64,000 bases of DNA. It comes from Hanleya hanleyi. Lineage: Eukaryota > Mollusca > Polyplacophora > Lepidopleurida > Hanleyidae. Below the pieces are notes generated by a model. The model was not told the DNA's origin. It saw only the letters and a list, made by a program, of their open reading frames with translations, and did not search any database. The DNA lies in contig JAVTVY010016047.1 in the NCBI GenBank assembly GCA_036873755.1, positions 1 to 64,000 on the forward strand, given 5' to 3'. Each line of letters starts with the position of its first letter. The stretch's first letter is position 1. This document shows positions 25,049-36,879 of the stretch, piece after piece. Made by a program: the position numbers and the translations under genes.

Positions 25049-26029
25049 AATTCCACTCCCTGGGTTAAGCAACACAACACTTCACCCAACCTCACAATCA
25101 CAGGAGAGTACGAGAGTTGAATTGTCGTCCGTAGTTTTCATGAATTTCCAAGATAGCAGCGATAACAGGCTTATATTTGGCACGATTAATTTGATTTTAG
25201 TTTTTCTGTTTAATTAGATAATTTTAATTCGATACGTTGGGCGTCCGCCTTTCCCTCTGTTTGGCCTTCTCGGTGTGTCATCATGGCCGTATTAGAACTG
25301 CATATCCGGTAAAGGAGTACGCGTCGTACGTACAGTCTGCCGTGTACTTGCGAATGATCCTGTTATAAAATATTGTTGCAATATGATATTCTGCCATTTC
25401 ACTCAAACGAAAACGTAGTTATTAATAAAGAAACGATATTTTAACATTTCCACTTTATAATATAAGCATGCGAAAACACATAAGCATAATAGGTCTAGGC
25501 CTTGACACTCGATGTGTTTGTACAAAAAAATCACCGCAATGAGAGAAACAAATATGTAATTGTTTGCCAATGTAAATACGCTTTGCTTATAATTAATCCT
25601 CTTAACATGATGAGTTGGGGTTGTACTCTTATAGCTGTATTCGGAACAATGATGTGTAATTATTTTCAGCTATGAAAATATAAAAAAATTATTATAATTC
25701 TATCTGCTCATAATAACCCAAGAAAGAACATACAAATGCACGATTTAGCAAGTCAGTGTGGCGGTCGTTTGAATTTGTTAGTGAGAATCGAACTGATAAT
25801 AGTGTACCGGAACACAGAATCCAGTGTATAAATAACCATGCACTGAACTTCACACAGAGAGATTGGTATTCTTGTGAATTCATACCACACTGTAGAGATT
25901 CGAGTTGGCTGCATGGCCAAATTTATATTATGTTTCTTGAAAAGAGAATTACCTGTACGTGTACCACAGCAAGGATATTTTAAATAATTAAATCGTCATA
26001 TTAGATGGCCGAAAATGACGAATTGGCGA

Positions 26030-26575
26030 CTGGAGTTTGAAAAATATAAAGTGTCCTTATATATTTTCGCTATCCTTGAGGCTAGAGCGTTGGAACTTAC
26101 CACACAATGTCTTTGCGTCAATCTCTATTATGAAAAGTAAAAATCCAAGATGGATGCCATTATGAAGTCATTTTCAGAAAAGCATTTGCGGACAATTTTT
26201 TGGTCAGATTTTTTTTACTTTTTATTTATGTGTTTTCTTCGCAAAAGACTGCACGATAAATTAATAAATAATTAATGAATAATAATTCGGTGTGAAATAA
26301 AATAGCTTGCACCACTTTTCCTCGCAGAAAAGCAGGAATTTTGAAGAAAAACGACAAAAACATTACCTTCCTGGTTCTCCACATGGTCGTCATTTTGAAT
26401 TTACCCATGTTTCTCTCGGGGGTTACGTAAATAGGTTCATAATGACCCCAATGATAAACTACAAAGTCACGGAGTGTCAGCTCTCAAGTTTTTGTTGTTC
26501 CGAAGATAGGCGCAAAAACCCAACAGGTTGGGCGGGGTGGCGAGGGAAAGTGCTCCCTAGGTCACGTAGGGTTAA
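26030..26575 (-). mobile_element. M element, right TTAA intact, left border unclear
   Basis: Family blocks appear in order: 'cttgaggctagagcgttggaacttaccacacaatg', 'atccaagatggatgccat', 'tgtgttttcttcgcaaaa', 'catggtcgtcattttgaatttaccc', 'ataatgaccccaatgataaact' and 'ggcggggtggcgag'. It ends with ggtcacgtaggg-TTAA at 26572-26575. The left end is diverged and I cannot place TTAA there. The 155-codon open frame crossing it is incidental. Confidence 0.85.
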
Positions 26576-29500
26576 TGTATTTGAACTTGTGCTTGTAATA
26601 CCCCTCCACCCGTATTTACTTTCAACAATAAGGCAAATGTGCAAATGCTTTACAGATGAACCTCAAAGAATATTCCCCATCCTCAACTCGGTTCCCCGTC
26701 CCCTTCTGGGTATAGGGCTGGAAAGTTTCAGTTTATATGTTATACTGCTACTGTTTTCAATGAAATCCTGGTGACTCCCTGGCTTTATTACATATTGATA
26801 AATTTTGATTTATTCTGGTTCAGACAAGAAAAGTTTTTCTCTCTGTATTCAGTATTATACTATCCAATGCTACACATACATATGGATGCCATATTTCATA
26901 ACGAGTATGGTGATCATCATTTCATTTCATTTATTACCTGATGAATACATCCTGAAATTATATATACTTGCATCTGAATTTTTTCTTCCAAATCAGCATT
27001 AATTTAAAGATATAATTACTCAAGTGTTCACCGAGTTCAGCGAAACAAGACAAAGGACCCTCTATCAGTTTGATGGTAGCGTATAGCCTCTGATTTGGAA
27101 GCATTAATGTACCCAATCAAGAGCGAAAATGGCACGTCTAGACATCGAAATAGGCTGTCTGATAGCTGCTTTCCCTCTGCTAAGTTCACAAATTATTCAG
27201 GGAATTTGATCATAATTGATCGAATCTTAATTCGGTGCCAAGAATATCCTATAATTTGATGCCACGACGTATCTCCCAGGGGTTATTTAGTGACAGCTGA
27301 ATTCTAGAATTCTACAGATTAAAGGTGGCTGTCTGATAGAAGTTTTCCCATGGTGCTCCGATTAGCGAGACGAACCGTCTTATTCTCTGACAAGGTTCTC
27401 GAGTACAAACGACAAAGACAAGGGTACAGCTGGATATAATGGACTTCACACAATCTGCCATTATCGTCAGGAGAATGGCATGGTCATTTCACTCTCATGG
27501 AAGCCTTCCACTTTGCTGTTAAAGTGAACTGTAAAGCTTTCATTTTTGTTCTTAGATGTCGGTTGCATCTTGTGTTACGTGATATAACTGTTATACGATT
27601 TTGGTGTGAATATATTTTGCTAAACTGTAATAATAACAATATTAAAGTTATCCTGTTATCTCTCGTCTCTCTTTGCTTGTAGAACGGTCTGACGCTATAG
27701 CGGTTTCCTTCAATCGGGTTTTAGATAATATATCATTTTATATGACGCCATGCTGAGTCGTTCACTATAACAGTGAAAGACACTCCATGACGTTTTCGAA
27801 AGTTGTGGCTCCCGTCTTTCCGTGGTGTAAGTTTTGACTTATCGTATACTCGGAAGTAGGAAATAAGCCACAGAACTATTACCACACATAAACAACTACA
27901 ACTATAAAGGCCTTGATTTCTAACATTTTAGCAGAACATTGGAATGTAGAATACAGAAGAGAGAGTAGATATGAAATGGGTACACATATTTAGAAACATC
28001 CCATTCTTTTGTATTACTTATGCGAAGATATTATTGGGATTATGCAAATATATCCGACACAATGTGGACAAATAAATAAAAAACAGATAAGAATTAGAAA
28101 TTAACAAAGCGACTCAGGAGACTCTTAACACACGTCCTGTACTACTGAGCCCCTTCCCCTCTCATCCCCATTCTCGTATCTGATACTAGTGACGTTCCTC
28201 AATTCAATTTCCTTTGACCTAATTCTCAGAAACTGTAAAGTACGTTTAATATGTCATGGATAGCCTGTCATATTGGCTGAACCGAATCGAACAATACCGA
28301 GCAGCGAGTTTTTCCTTGATCGAATAAGCAATCATAATTAACCTTATCACAGTGAACAAGATGTTGACATAATTCGGTGAGATAATTCCTTTCCACAAGC
28401 GAATCCTGGAAATTCAATCTGAAAGAGCAATTATATCTCGCCTGGTTTTCTTGAGATACATTGAACTACAGTTTGGTAGCCTACGATTATTGTATCCATA
28501 CGTGCTTTACTCGTACCCACGTGGACTTGAGTTTCAGTACCAGCTTAACACGAAATAGTTTTGAGTTTTGCACCGATGAAAATTTGAGGAAATATGTCGT
28601 ACTCACTCACGAAGCCCCACCACCCCCTCGCCCTCGAAAACAACGTCTAGGCGGTCACGAAGTCCAACACCTAATCATAAGCGGATGTATGCTACAGGTA
28701 AAGGGAATCATATACCTCAGCTCAGATGAGTGGTCCTGTCATCCGTATCACATTCAGAGCGGGAAAACCCATTGCCCGACCTGTTGCTTGTATGTATGCT
28801 GACTGCCGTACCTTGATATATCTGTATCAGGCTGAGATCCCACTGCTGCTTAATTTATCATATTCTGGTTTCTTATCTATTTTTTTCTTCTAGTTTTCAA
28901 ATAAAGAGCCCTGACTGAGACGTTTCTCTCCATACAATGTACAACAAACTCTCGAACTCTAAACTGAAAACGGCTTGGACCGCGGTACCGAATGAAGAGC
29001 GCATGCAACGAGACATTGCTAGGAGTTACGAGCATTGTTAATGTATTCATATGCGAATTCGATCGTCTCAAATCTGATTTATTCTCTTATTTAATTGGTT
29101 TTGCTTCATTAATTTCATAATGAGGATTTAATGTGATCTTTTTGACGTTCATCGAGGTATGAACTAGCAATCGCTAGTGCAAACTTTGTATGACCCAAAA
29201 CGTGGAATCACACAGTTTGCAAACGGTTTTCAAGTTCATACCACAATGAACGTAAAATGAAATCAATCTATCCTTAAAACTTTTTTTTTTTTTACTAGGT
29301 TAAACATGGCATTTGCTAAAGCCTAATACGTGTAATCTTTTTCTACGATGTCATTAAATAGGCAAATAATTCATATTGGTCGTGTTGCGGAATCGTCATG
29401 TGCGATGTTGATGCGATGTTGATTCGTGAGTGTGTGCCCTGTGTATCATTTTGCCAATCCTTAAACGATAGTTTTATCATCCTTATTTATTTGCTGCAAC

Positions 29501-30234
29501 TAATGTTCTCAGACAGAATAGGTATCATTGATATATAAATATTTCTTCCGCATTATGTTCGTATGTTGTGTATTTCAACCTTTGTCGAGTTTCTGTACTT
29601 GCAGTTTTGAAGACATTTGCCAAACGTGCTTGTGTAATATATAATATAAGTGGCTCAACTACAATTTATTAGTTATTATTCTGGTTAAATGGTGGTGATA
29701 TACATACTTTTTTTGCTTATGTAATGATGGATGGTGTGTGAATTCAATTCGTCAAGAAAATATCAATCACATAACAAAAATTGATGGACCCAGGATCTGC
29801 CCGATGTGATAGTCCTATGTTGTCGACAGCTGACTAAAATAACAATTGTTCATGAAAACTCAGTCTAACGGAACAGCAAGGGGACCATTCATACACGATT
29901 TACCTTCGTTTTTCCAGATTCACTTTAAGGGATTCGTTACCTTTTACATCCAAAAAATCTGATGGTATAGTTTTATATTGAAGCCCTAATCAGGAAAGTA
30001 TATCCTAAGAATCAGATATTTGGCCGTGTTGATCATCAGGTAAATCGTTTTCCTATGAATGAGTGAATCTAAGAAAGAACGCGAACTGTACTTGGGTGTT
30101 AAGCTTCAGGCAAAAATGTGCACTCAATATACAATCTCGGAAATAAAATCAACTAGAAGAACATTTACTCATTTTCTGTTTATGTGAACGCTCATTTGCC
30201 TTTAATTGCCTTTAATTTTGAGACCTGTTCATGC
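26576..30234. other. Unrecognised intergenic DNA, 3.7 kb
   Basis: No gene, repeat family or RNA gene is recognised. The open frame at 28461-28802 (113 codons) has a proline-rich patch but no family motif. Confidence 0.4.
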
Positions 30235-30682
30235 CTTGGGTGGGGGGGGGGGGGGGAAGACATTTCGAATCACTATATATTTTTCTTACTCGTTGAACCA
30301 TACCATTGGGTCAAACTCTACCAGGAAAGAAATAAGTCCAATTCAAGGAATTTTTGACAGATTTTTCCGTCAGAATTTAAGATATTTTCATTGGTGTGAT
30401 TACTTCGCAAAACCTGCATGTTAAATTACCAAATAGTAATTCCTCGCGGAAAGCCAGGAAATTTCAAGAAAAATGACGAAAACATCACATTTCTGGTACC
30501 CAACATGGCCGCCAGTTTGAATTCAGTCATGATCACCTGTCCAAGAGTTTATGCAAATAGGCCCCAATATGATAAACTATAACATCGCGAAGTGTCAGTT
30601 GTCAATTTTTTTTGTCGTTCTGGAGATAGAGTAGAAACTTTGGTAGGTGCCATAATGCCACCACAGGCGTGGTAGTGTTAAG
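30235..30682 (-). mobile_element. M element, left-truncated, with a G-run
   Basis: It starts with a G-run (about 30240-30256), then 'ccattgggtcaaactctaccagg', the AT-rich core, 'aacatggccgccagtttgaatt', an intact octamer inverse (atgcaaat near 30552) and 'ccccaatatgataaactata'. It ends ggcgtggtagtg-TTAA (30679-30682). The segment between the CRE region and the core is shortened. Confidence 0.85.
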
Positions 30683-31053
30683 ATTTTGTCGTTTATTCAC
30701 GGGATGTCTTTTCGACCACATGTGCCTTAGAGAACGGCATGTTCATATACAACTTGAGAAACAGATTTATTCATGCCTCTCACGAATCAACTGGATCCGC
30801 AAAAACTTCATCTACCGAAAACAGAACCTCCGACAAGTTTTCTGCAAAAGCTGATGCAATAAGACGTATGGCGTCTGTCAATTGATAAACAATCTCGCAG
30901 TTTATGTACTGTATATATAGCATGGTGGTCCAATATTACAGCACGAGATACACCCAATGAAATGTGTTATTCGCTTGTTCACCTAAATATATATAATTAG
31001 ACTGTAATCTCCCCCTGTAAAATCTGATGTGATATATGAGAGACGTCCCACAT

Positions 31054-33660
31054 AGTCCTGTAAATCTAGTGTATTTTGGGGGTTAACCCACCACAAATTG
31101 CAACAGAATTTATTTCATTGCTATGCATTTCAGAAAGGTCCCCAAAATAACATACTAAAAGTCTACAATCTCATATGCATGGGAAATATATTAAAATTCA
31201 ACTTTTTCGTCGATATGGATTTTAGGAATTCAATATTTTTTCCTACCCTGGTTTTCCGTGACCACCAAACGGGGAGAGACTTGGACTTCAAACTCTCAGG
31301 ACACGTAGCTGATCGTATTATGCATATTTTCAGCCTTTCAATGTATAATGACTATTGCTTTTTGTAAAATTCAAAATGGCATGGCATCTGACATGGCATC
31401 TGACTGAAAATGTTCGATTTGAAAGTTTATCATCCTTAATTACAATACACTCCATTACAGGCAATGTATGTGAGCCATTCAATTTCTCATTCTAGTTTCA
31501 ATAGATCATCATGTGTTGGAAGACATGGATTAGTTAAATAGTATAGAACTATCTGGCCTTTCAACTGTTATTTCGAACAAGGTCAATTCCCAAAACTATA
31601 GCAAAACTGAATATCCAGGAAAACTGCGGTTTGAACCATAACAAATTGCAACAGAATTTTTTTCGCTGATATGCTTTTCTAGTAGGTTTATTAAAGCCCT
31701 AAAAGTAACCGAAATCTATTTGGTGGAGATACGAATTTTTCTAAAATATAGATACACCATCATGCCTCATATAATCAAGGTAGAAAATATTGGTTTGTCT
31801 CTGAATAAGGACAGTTTATCATCCAGAAATCCAATCAATACATGATTATCTAGGATACATTATTCCATGGTGGTGAAAACTTGTACATTCTCAATGAATT
31901 TGCTCATAAAAGTAGATAGCAAAACGATAGTTCAGCACCAGGGTATATAATCATACATGGTAATATCCCGCCAGTTGGCATTATTTCCATTAACAATGTT
32001 ATCCGAAAGGGAACTGACAAGCTGTGATATATTTTCTTTCAACCTATGACAATCACAGACAATAGTTCCATCAACTTATAAAGATATAACTCTATTATCA
32101 CAAGCACGTAGCAAGTGTCAGGTCCGACCTTCAATAGTGTTTGTACCTTGTTGAAAAAATGCAGCCTGGCCAATCAGGTGAGAGAGAGAAATTAGATTCA
32201 ACATCACGTTTAGCAATAGTTCAGATATATAACGACAATCTGCCAAACATTTATTATCCATCACAATTGTTTGTAAGACAAATGTTGTTGATGAAAGAAG
32301 AATAATTATGCAGATCCTAATATGTCATTAATTAGCAAACAAATAATACTTTGAATTATAGGCAAACTTGACGGCATAACTTATCATGTTTCATTTTACA
32401 TTCTGGTACATGGTAACATATTATTACGAGTGACTTCTCATACATATGGTTGATGTCTTTTGTTGTTATTCTTCATGAACACTGCCATAAGTTGAGGAAT
32501 ATTTTACAGCACTAGCAATCCCAATACCAGTCTTCGCCAATGTCATTTTCAAAGCTCTGTCTTTGATGAGTTTGCACAGCTCAGTTCTTTGCATTCTCCA
32601 CACACACTTGCACAATCCAGGCCATGATCTTACAGGCGCATCTGCTTCAGCTGCAATCCTTCTTGCAGTTCCACCCGATCACCTCAAGTAGCACAAAGAA
32701 GCTGGTGGCAGATCAGTTTTCGCAGAGAGAAGCCGATTGAATTGTCCACTCCCATTTTTGTGGCTGCAATAGATGGTCTTCCCCTCAAGTCAATTTCTTC
32801 GTCCGGGTTACTATTGTATAAACACATAAGCGTTTTCTATGCTGCTGCAATAAATGACCTTCGTCGGGACTCTCACGACCTGGATGAACACTTCAGCTTG
32901 TTGACGAAATAGCTCAGTGACAGTTGTCTTCTTCAAGGCAGCACCTTTGTCAATGCCATATGGTCGCAATACTGTATCACAGCCCAGAATGGCATGTACA
33001 AGCAACGTATTTGTACAGACTTGCATTCCCAGCACAGTCTTTGTCTTCTTGACATTCCAGACTCTCCGGCCCCGCTACTGACATGATCATTCAGTCAAAC
33101 AAAGACGAATCCCTAGCAAACAACGTCAACAAGTAGCAGTTCATTACTCTTATGAGTGACCAGTTGGAAAGGAAGGGTTGTTTCATATGCAGACGTTTTT
33201 TTATTGTAAAAGTAACCGTTTAATCGACTGAAAGCATCAAAACGTTGGTTGGTGATGATATTGACGTGTTAGTTCTGCTCTGTTTTCATGCAGACATGGA
33301 TGGGAGTCAAAAGAGAATGCAAAGGAACGGATAGTTTGGAATGTCAAGACGACAAAGGCTGTGCTGGGAATGTAAGTCTGCATAAAATATGCTGTTTGTG
33401 CATGCCATTCAGGGCTGTGACACAGTATACTGACCATATGGCATTGGCAAATGTGCGGCCGTAAAGAAGCTGAAGTGTTCAACAAGGCCATTAGAGCGGT
33501 GGCTTAGGGCCATATTGTGGGAAGATCGTGACACGCTGGACCAAAGCACCAAACTGGGCACACTCATCACTTGAGACATATAGAACAATATTGCTCTGGG
33601 CACTGTATTGCCCTCTAGGCCCCCAAAAGGGCATCTAAGGGGCAATATTGTTATTCAAAG
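31054..33660 (+). repeat. Left inverted arm of the palindromic insertion
   Basis: It matches 38511-36880 in inverse order throughout: terminal block 31054-31200, a second 'aaattgcaacagaatt' block at 31638, the 'gtttatcatccagaaatcca' block near 31813, the 'gacaagctgtgatatatttt' block near 32018, the 'gaagaataattatgca' block near 32298, and the gene remnant at 32500-33660. It is longer than the right arm because the right arm has internal deletions. Confidence 0.85.
32500..33660 (-). pseudogene. Decayed gene, GCDT-motif / cysteine-tail family, left-arm copy
   Basis: Reading outward on the minus strand, I see 'ALVQRVTIFPQYGPKPPL' near 33545, then a shifted frame with 'HAILGCDTVLRPYGIDKGAA' (about 33000-32940), 'CLYNSNPDEEID' near 32820, and a tail with cysteine pairs 'NCKKDC' and 'CAC' near 32655-32610. 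GCDT followed by GIxKGAA resembles the substrate-binding turn of FEN1/XPG-type nucleases (GCDYxxGIxGIGxxxA). I recall proteins of this layout from marine invertebrate genomes, but the function is unproven. Stops and frameshifts make this copy dead. It reads toward the nearer element end. Confidence 0.6.
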
Positions 33661-33689
33661 AATAGTCCTCCTCTCAACAGTTTCGTTAC

Positions 33690-34180
33690 TTTTATTATCC
33701 TTAAGGCTGGGAAACTGAAACTTGCCACACTACATCACTGGTTCAGCGCTACCAGAAAATGTCACAAAATCCAAGATGGCGGCCATGATGACATCATTTT
33801 CCAAAAATAAGCCATTTTGCGAACGATTTTTCGAGCCGATTTTTCCAATTTTTTATTTGCGCAATTTTCTTCGCTGAAACTGCCTAATTTATTAATAAAT
33901 GATAATTTATTCGAGAAAAAAAACTTTTGAGTACTTTGACGAAAACAAATCACATTAATTTTGAAGGAATACGAGGAAAACAGAACTTTCCAATTACACC
34001 CTAATGTGATCCATTTTGAATTTACTCATTATACTCTGCTCCTAGTATTATGCTGCAGGCTCAAAATAACTTCAATATCATAAGCTATAACGGCGCTAAG
34101 TTACAGCTCTCAACATTTCTTCATTTTGGAACACCAGGGCAAAGTTCTCGAAGAAGGAAGTGGGGTGACTGAAACCACCT
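33690..34180 (-). mobile_element. M element remnant in the palindrome spacer
   Basis: Family blocks run in order: 'aaggctgggaaactgaaacttgccacact', 'ccaagatggcggccatgatgacatca' (YY1-like site plus a mutated CRE), the AT core, 'gatccattttgaatttact', and 'aacttcaatatcataagctata'. The terminal TTAA ends are not clear. It starts just after the inner end of the left arm. Confidence 0.75.
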
Positions 34181-34379
34181 AAACCAATTAGGTTTACATA
34201 ATCGCCTGTGTAAAAGGAAACAATCGCCGTTATCCATGTAAAACTTGGCAATTCAGCTTTCCATCTCGTAAAATGAAGAAAAAAGATGAAAATGCTCAAG
34301 CCTGGCAAGGTTAGTTTTTCTGAGTATTCTTGCATTTACCAGGTTTACCCCATATTGAAGCGTTTACTCCATCAGACCG

Positions 34380-34670
34380 CCTCGATGCTCATCCATTAAC
34401 ATCCGATGAGTTATTTGTTTGAACTGATCTGTCATCACAGCTAGCGTATCTAATTCCGCTTAAGCCGGTGCTAGGGGCAGTGTGGATTACCTCCACACGA
34501 ATCGCTACAATAAAAGCGCGGCTGAGATACTAAGGCTACGTCTGAGAATCCATCGTATTCTCGGGTGTGCATGGTTGGTGCCGATGGAAGCTTTCTTGCT
34601 GAGGCATACGGTTGCTTTTTAGTCGCCAGACGTCGTCAGTTTCTCTCACGTCTGTGAGTTCATTTGTGGC
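34380..34670 (+). repeat. Short repeat block shared with 43.9 kb and 50.1 kb
   Basis: The text 'gatgctcatccattaacatc', 'ctgatctgtcatcacagct' and 'atacggttgctttttagtcgccagac' matches the inverse of 44112-43830 and 50324-50045. In this copy it runs straight into the family R reverse transcriptase frame. It may be the upstream untranslated part of the family R element. Confidence 0.7.
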
Positions 34671-35490
34671 CAGAGTATACAACCACAGTTTTGGACGGGA
34701 TGGTACTAAACTTCATCTGAAGAGTGTGAGGATGAACCTCAACAGCAAAATCTCAAAAAGGGCATTCTCTCTCGTCGACTTTTATGACAAAAGAGATGAT
34801 TACAATTTCGACATCGTAAACTATCCCTTTCTGGACAGTAATATTCCAGTGGGAGCTGCATATGGCGTATACATATCTCGCCTAGTAGCATTTGCTAGAT
34901 CCTGTGTAAATTGTGACGATTTCAATCAACGTCACAAAACATTGTTGCAGAAACTTATAAAACAGGGCTATTCCTCCAAGCGCCTCCACTCAAAGTTTCT
35001 CAAATTTGGCGATACATATCGCATGCTGATAGCAAAATACGAACATAGCGTGCAAGATCTATGGCGTTACGTTTCGTAACTTGTGTCTAATTCCGCTTAA
35101 TCCGGGGCTAGGGGCCGTATGAACCCATGTACTTCAAGATCCTCATCGTGCTCATATGAACAGTCTCAATCAAAGCGTGACTGAGATACACCATTCTCTA
35201 GATAACGACTTTAGATCGATTATTATGGATTAAGAATATTGATCAGCGATACGGATTTTATATTTTTGGAACATCATGATGTCGTGTCGGCATCATTGAA
35301 AACTGTTGGCCGCTTCTCTCGTGCAGGAAACTAGCCTATGTTTATGTATACTATGATTGTCTTTTTTGAATTTGGTGCTAATACTGTTATATGGATATGG
35401 AATAGGTCTTTGGATTATGGACGCGGATATTCTTTAATGGACGACGGCTGAATTATGAATGGCGGACTAGACGCTTGTATTCTTACGCCT
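34440..35490 (+). mobile_element. Family R retroelement fragment, copy C
   Basis: It holds the reverse transcriptase C-terminal frame (34612-35079) and an untranslated tail to about 35490 ('catcatgatgtcgtgtcggc', 'gactagacgcttgtattc'). A head unit resembling 'ttccgctta-ccggtgctaggggc' and ending in '-aaaagcg-ggctgagatac' occurs on both sides of the frame (about 34450-34535 and 35088-35195). These are direct repeats flanking the coding region. The copy lies in the spacer of the palindromic insertion. Confidence 0.75.
34612..35079 (+). pseudogene. Reverse transcriptase C-terminal part, family R
   Basis: This open frame of 155 codons contains SLVDFYDKRDDYNFDIVNYP (from about residue 52), 'FLDSNIPVGAAYGVYISRL' and 'FNQRHKTLLQKLIKQGYSSK'. 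It is the same protein end as the minus-strand remnant at 3010-3577 but without frameshift. The YIDD catalytic box should lie upstream and is absent, so this is a 5'-truncated copy. The first 40 residues probably come from the adjoining repeat block and not from the enzyme. Confidence 0.8.
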
Positions 35491-35984
35491 GTTGGAGGGC
35501 CGGGATTTTTTTGTTTTTTTGGAAGGCCGTGAAATTACGTCGGGATAGCTAAAAGTGCTATATGGTCAGAGAAGGGACTCTAAAACCAAGAAGAAATCAA
35601 AAGTACATTTAACACCCAATGAGGACCGGGAACATGCAACATACATGATTGCGAGTGCTTAGGCGGATTTCAGGTGGAGAGGCAGATTGAGAGGAGGGGC
35701 CTAAAACTACATCTAATATATTCCACTGGGTGCCAAGACCATTACATTTATATGTGCATGGTTCAGCACCCGTGCATTACTCTAATTATATGCCGGTTGT
35801 GCATGTACTCCGTAAGGAAAATGATACTGAATAGGGAGGATCCTGTGTTCAATGGTTATTGGTGGATTCAGCTCCGCCTCGCCTCCCCTCCCCCCCCCTT
35901 CTTCCCAATGAACTTTTCTCTGGATATCGCAACTGTTTAGAGCTAGTACTTTGTGTCTTTATAACAAATCAAATTAGGACCATT

Positions 35985-36541
35985 TTAACCCTATCTGGCC
36001 TGGGAGATTTGGGGTGTATCGCAGCTTGGGGGGGGGGGGGCGGAAAGTGCCCCCCCTATATATTTTCTCTACCAGTAAGGCTAGAGCGCTGAAACTTACC
36101 ACACAGTATCTTGGGTTCAACCTCTACCGGGAAATGTAAACAAATCCAAGATGGCCGCCATGATGACGTCACAGTGACGTCATCTTCTCGGAAGCCATTT
36201 ATCGGCCTTTTTGAGGACGATTTTTCGAAATTTTCATTTTTCCGATTTTTCTCTTGAAAAAAATCAAATAAAATATAGAATAATTAGTTTTGTATAAATA
36301 AAATATTTTCAATGCTTTTTAGGCAAGGAAAATGTGAAGAAATGGAGCGAATAGATTGAAAAACACGACTTTCGCGGATATCACATGGCCGCCATTTTGA
36401 ATTTACCCATGATCCTCTGCCCGGGGGTATATGAAAATAGGCTCAAAATGACCCCAATAAGATAAGCTTATAAGTCACGAAGTTTCAGCCTCCTCGGCTT
36501 TGTCGTTTCGGAGCAGCAGAGAAAAGTTCACTAGGGGGGCT
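35985..36541 (-). mobile_element. M element, left end intact
   Basis: It begins TTAA-CCCTATCTGGCCTGGG at 35985. A G-run (36029-36041) follows, then 'cagtaaggctagagcgctgaaacttaccacacagta', a YY1-like site 'ccaagatggccgcc' and two exact TGACGTCA sites (36164-36171 and 36175-36182). The octamer site is mutated. The right end stops at 'actaggggggc' near 36541, where an opposite-oriented partial copy begins. Confidence 0.9.
36164..36182. promoter_or_regulatory. Paired CRE-type sites (TGACGTCA x2) in an M element
   Basis: Two perfect TGACGTCA octamers are separated by three bases (cag). TGACGTCA is the known full CREB/ATF binding site. A YY1-type site lies just upstream (36147-36158). Regulatory activity is inference. 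Confidence 0.6.
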
Positions 36542-36850
36542 TTTCTTCAAAATTGGTGTATTTTTCTACGTAAAAGTTCCCAATAATATTTTATATCACA
36601 TCACATGATTATTTACTATTTTACAAGGCAAGTTAGGCGAAGAAAATTGCACAAGTATAAAGTTTGAAAAATCGATCAGAAAAATCATTAATAAAATGGT
36701 TTATTTTTATAATATGACGTCACTATGACATCATCACAGAGGCCGTCTTGAATTTTGTTACATGTTCTGGTAGCACTGCAATCAAAGATATAGTGTAGCA
36801 AGTTTCAGCTTCTTAGCCTCAAGGATAACGAAAATAATGAAGCTATTGGT
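36541..36850 (+). mobile_element. Partial M element, opposite orientation
   Basis: It has the AT core ('atcacatgattatttactattttac'), one TGACGTCA (36715-36722) followed by tgacatca, 'ggccgtcttgaattttgttacatgttctgg' and 'tagtgtagcaagtttcagcttcttagcctcaagg'. It starts directly against the preceding copy, giving an inverted pair. No TTAA end is visible on the right. Confidence 0.75.
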
Positions 36851-36879
36851 AAGCTATCTATTTTTTCATTGATAATATT

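Larger units (their letters stand above)
23172..25700. repeat. Tandem duplication A, copy 2 (about 2.5 kb)
   Basis: It begins immediately after copy 1 with 'ggttcggagatccattcg'. At about 23548 it jumps from LINE RNase H sequence (equivalent to 19280) to the motif cluster (equivalent to 21377), so about 2.1 kb is missing. It also holds sequence near 24060-24480 with no clear match in copy 1. The right end resembles the copy 1 end ('ttattttcagctatgaaaat'). Confidence 0.8.

Noticed and set aside
26307..26774. 155-codon open frame
   Set aside because: It runs through an M element and its flank. Its text is a translation of the repeat, not a protein family.
28461..28802. 113-codon open frame with a proline-rich patch
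   Set aside because: No family resemblance, no repeat copy and no neighbouring exon-like sequence.
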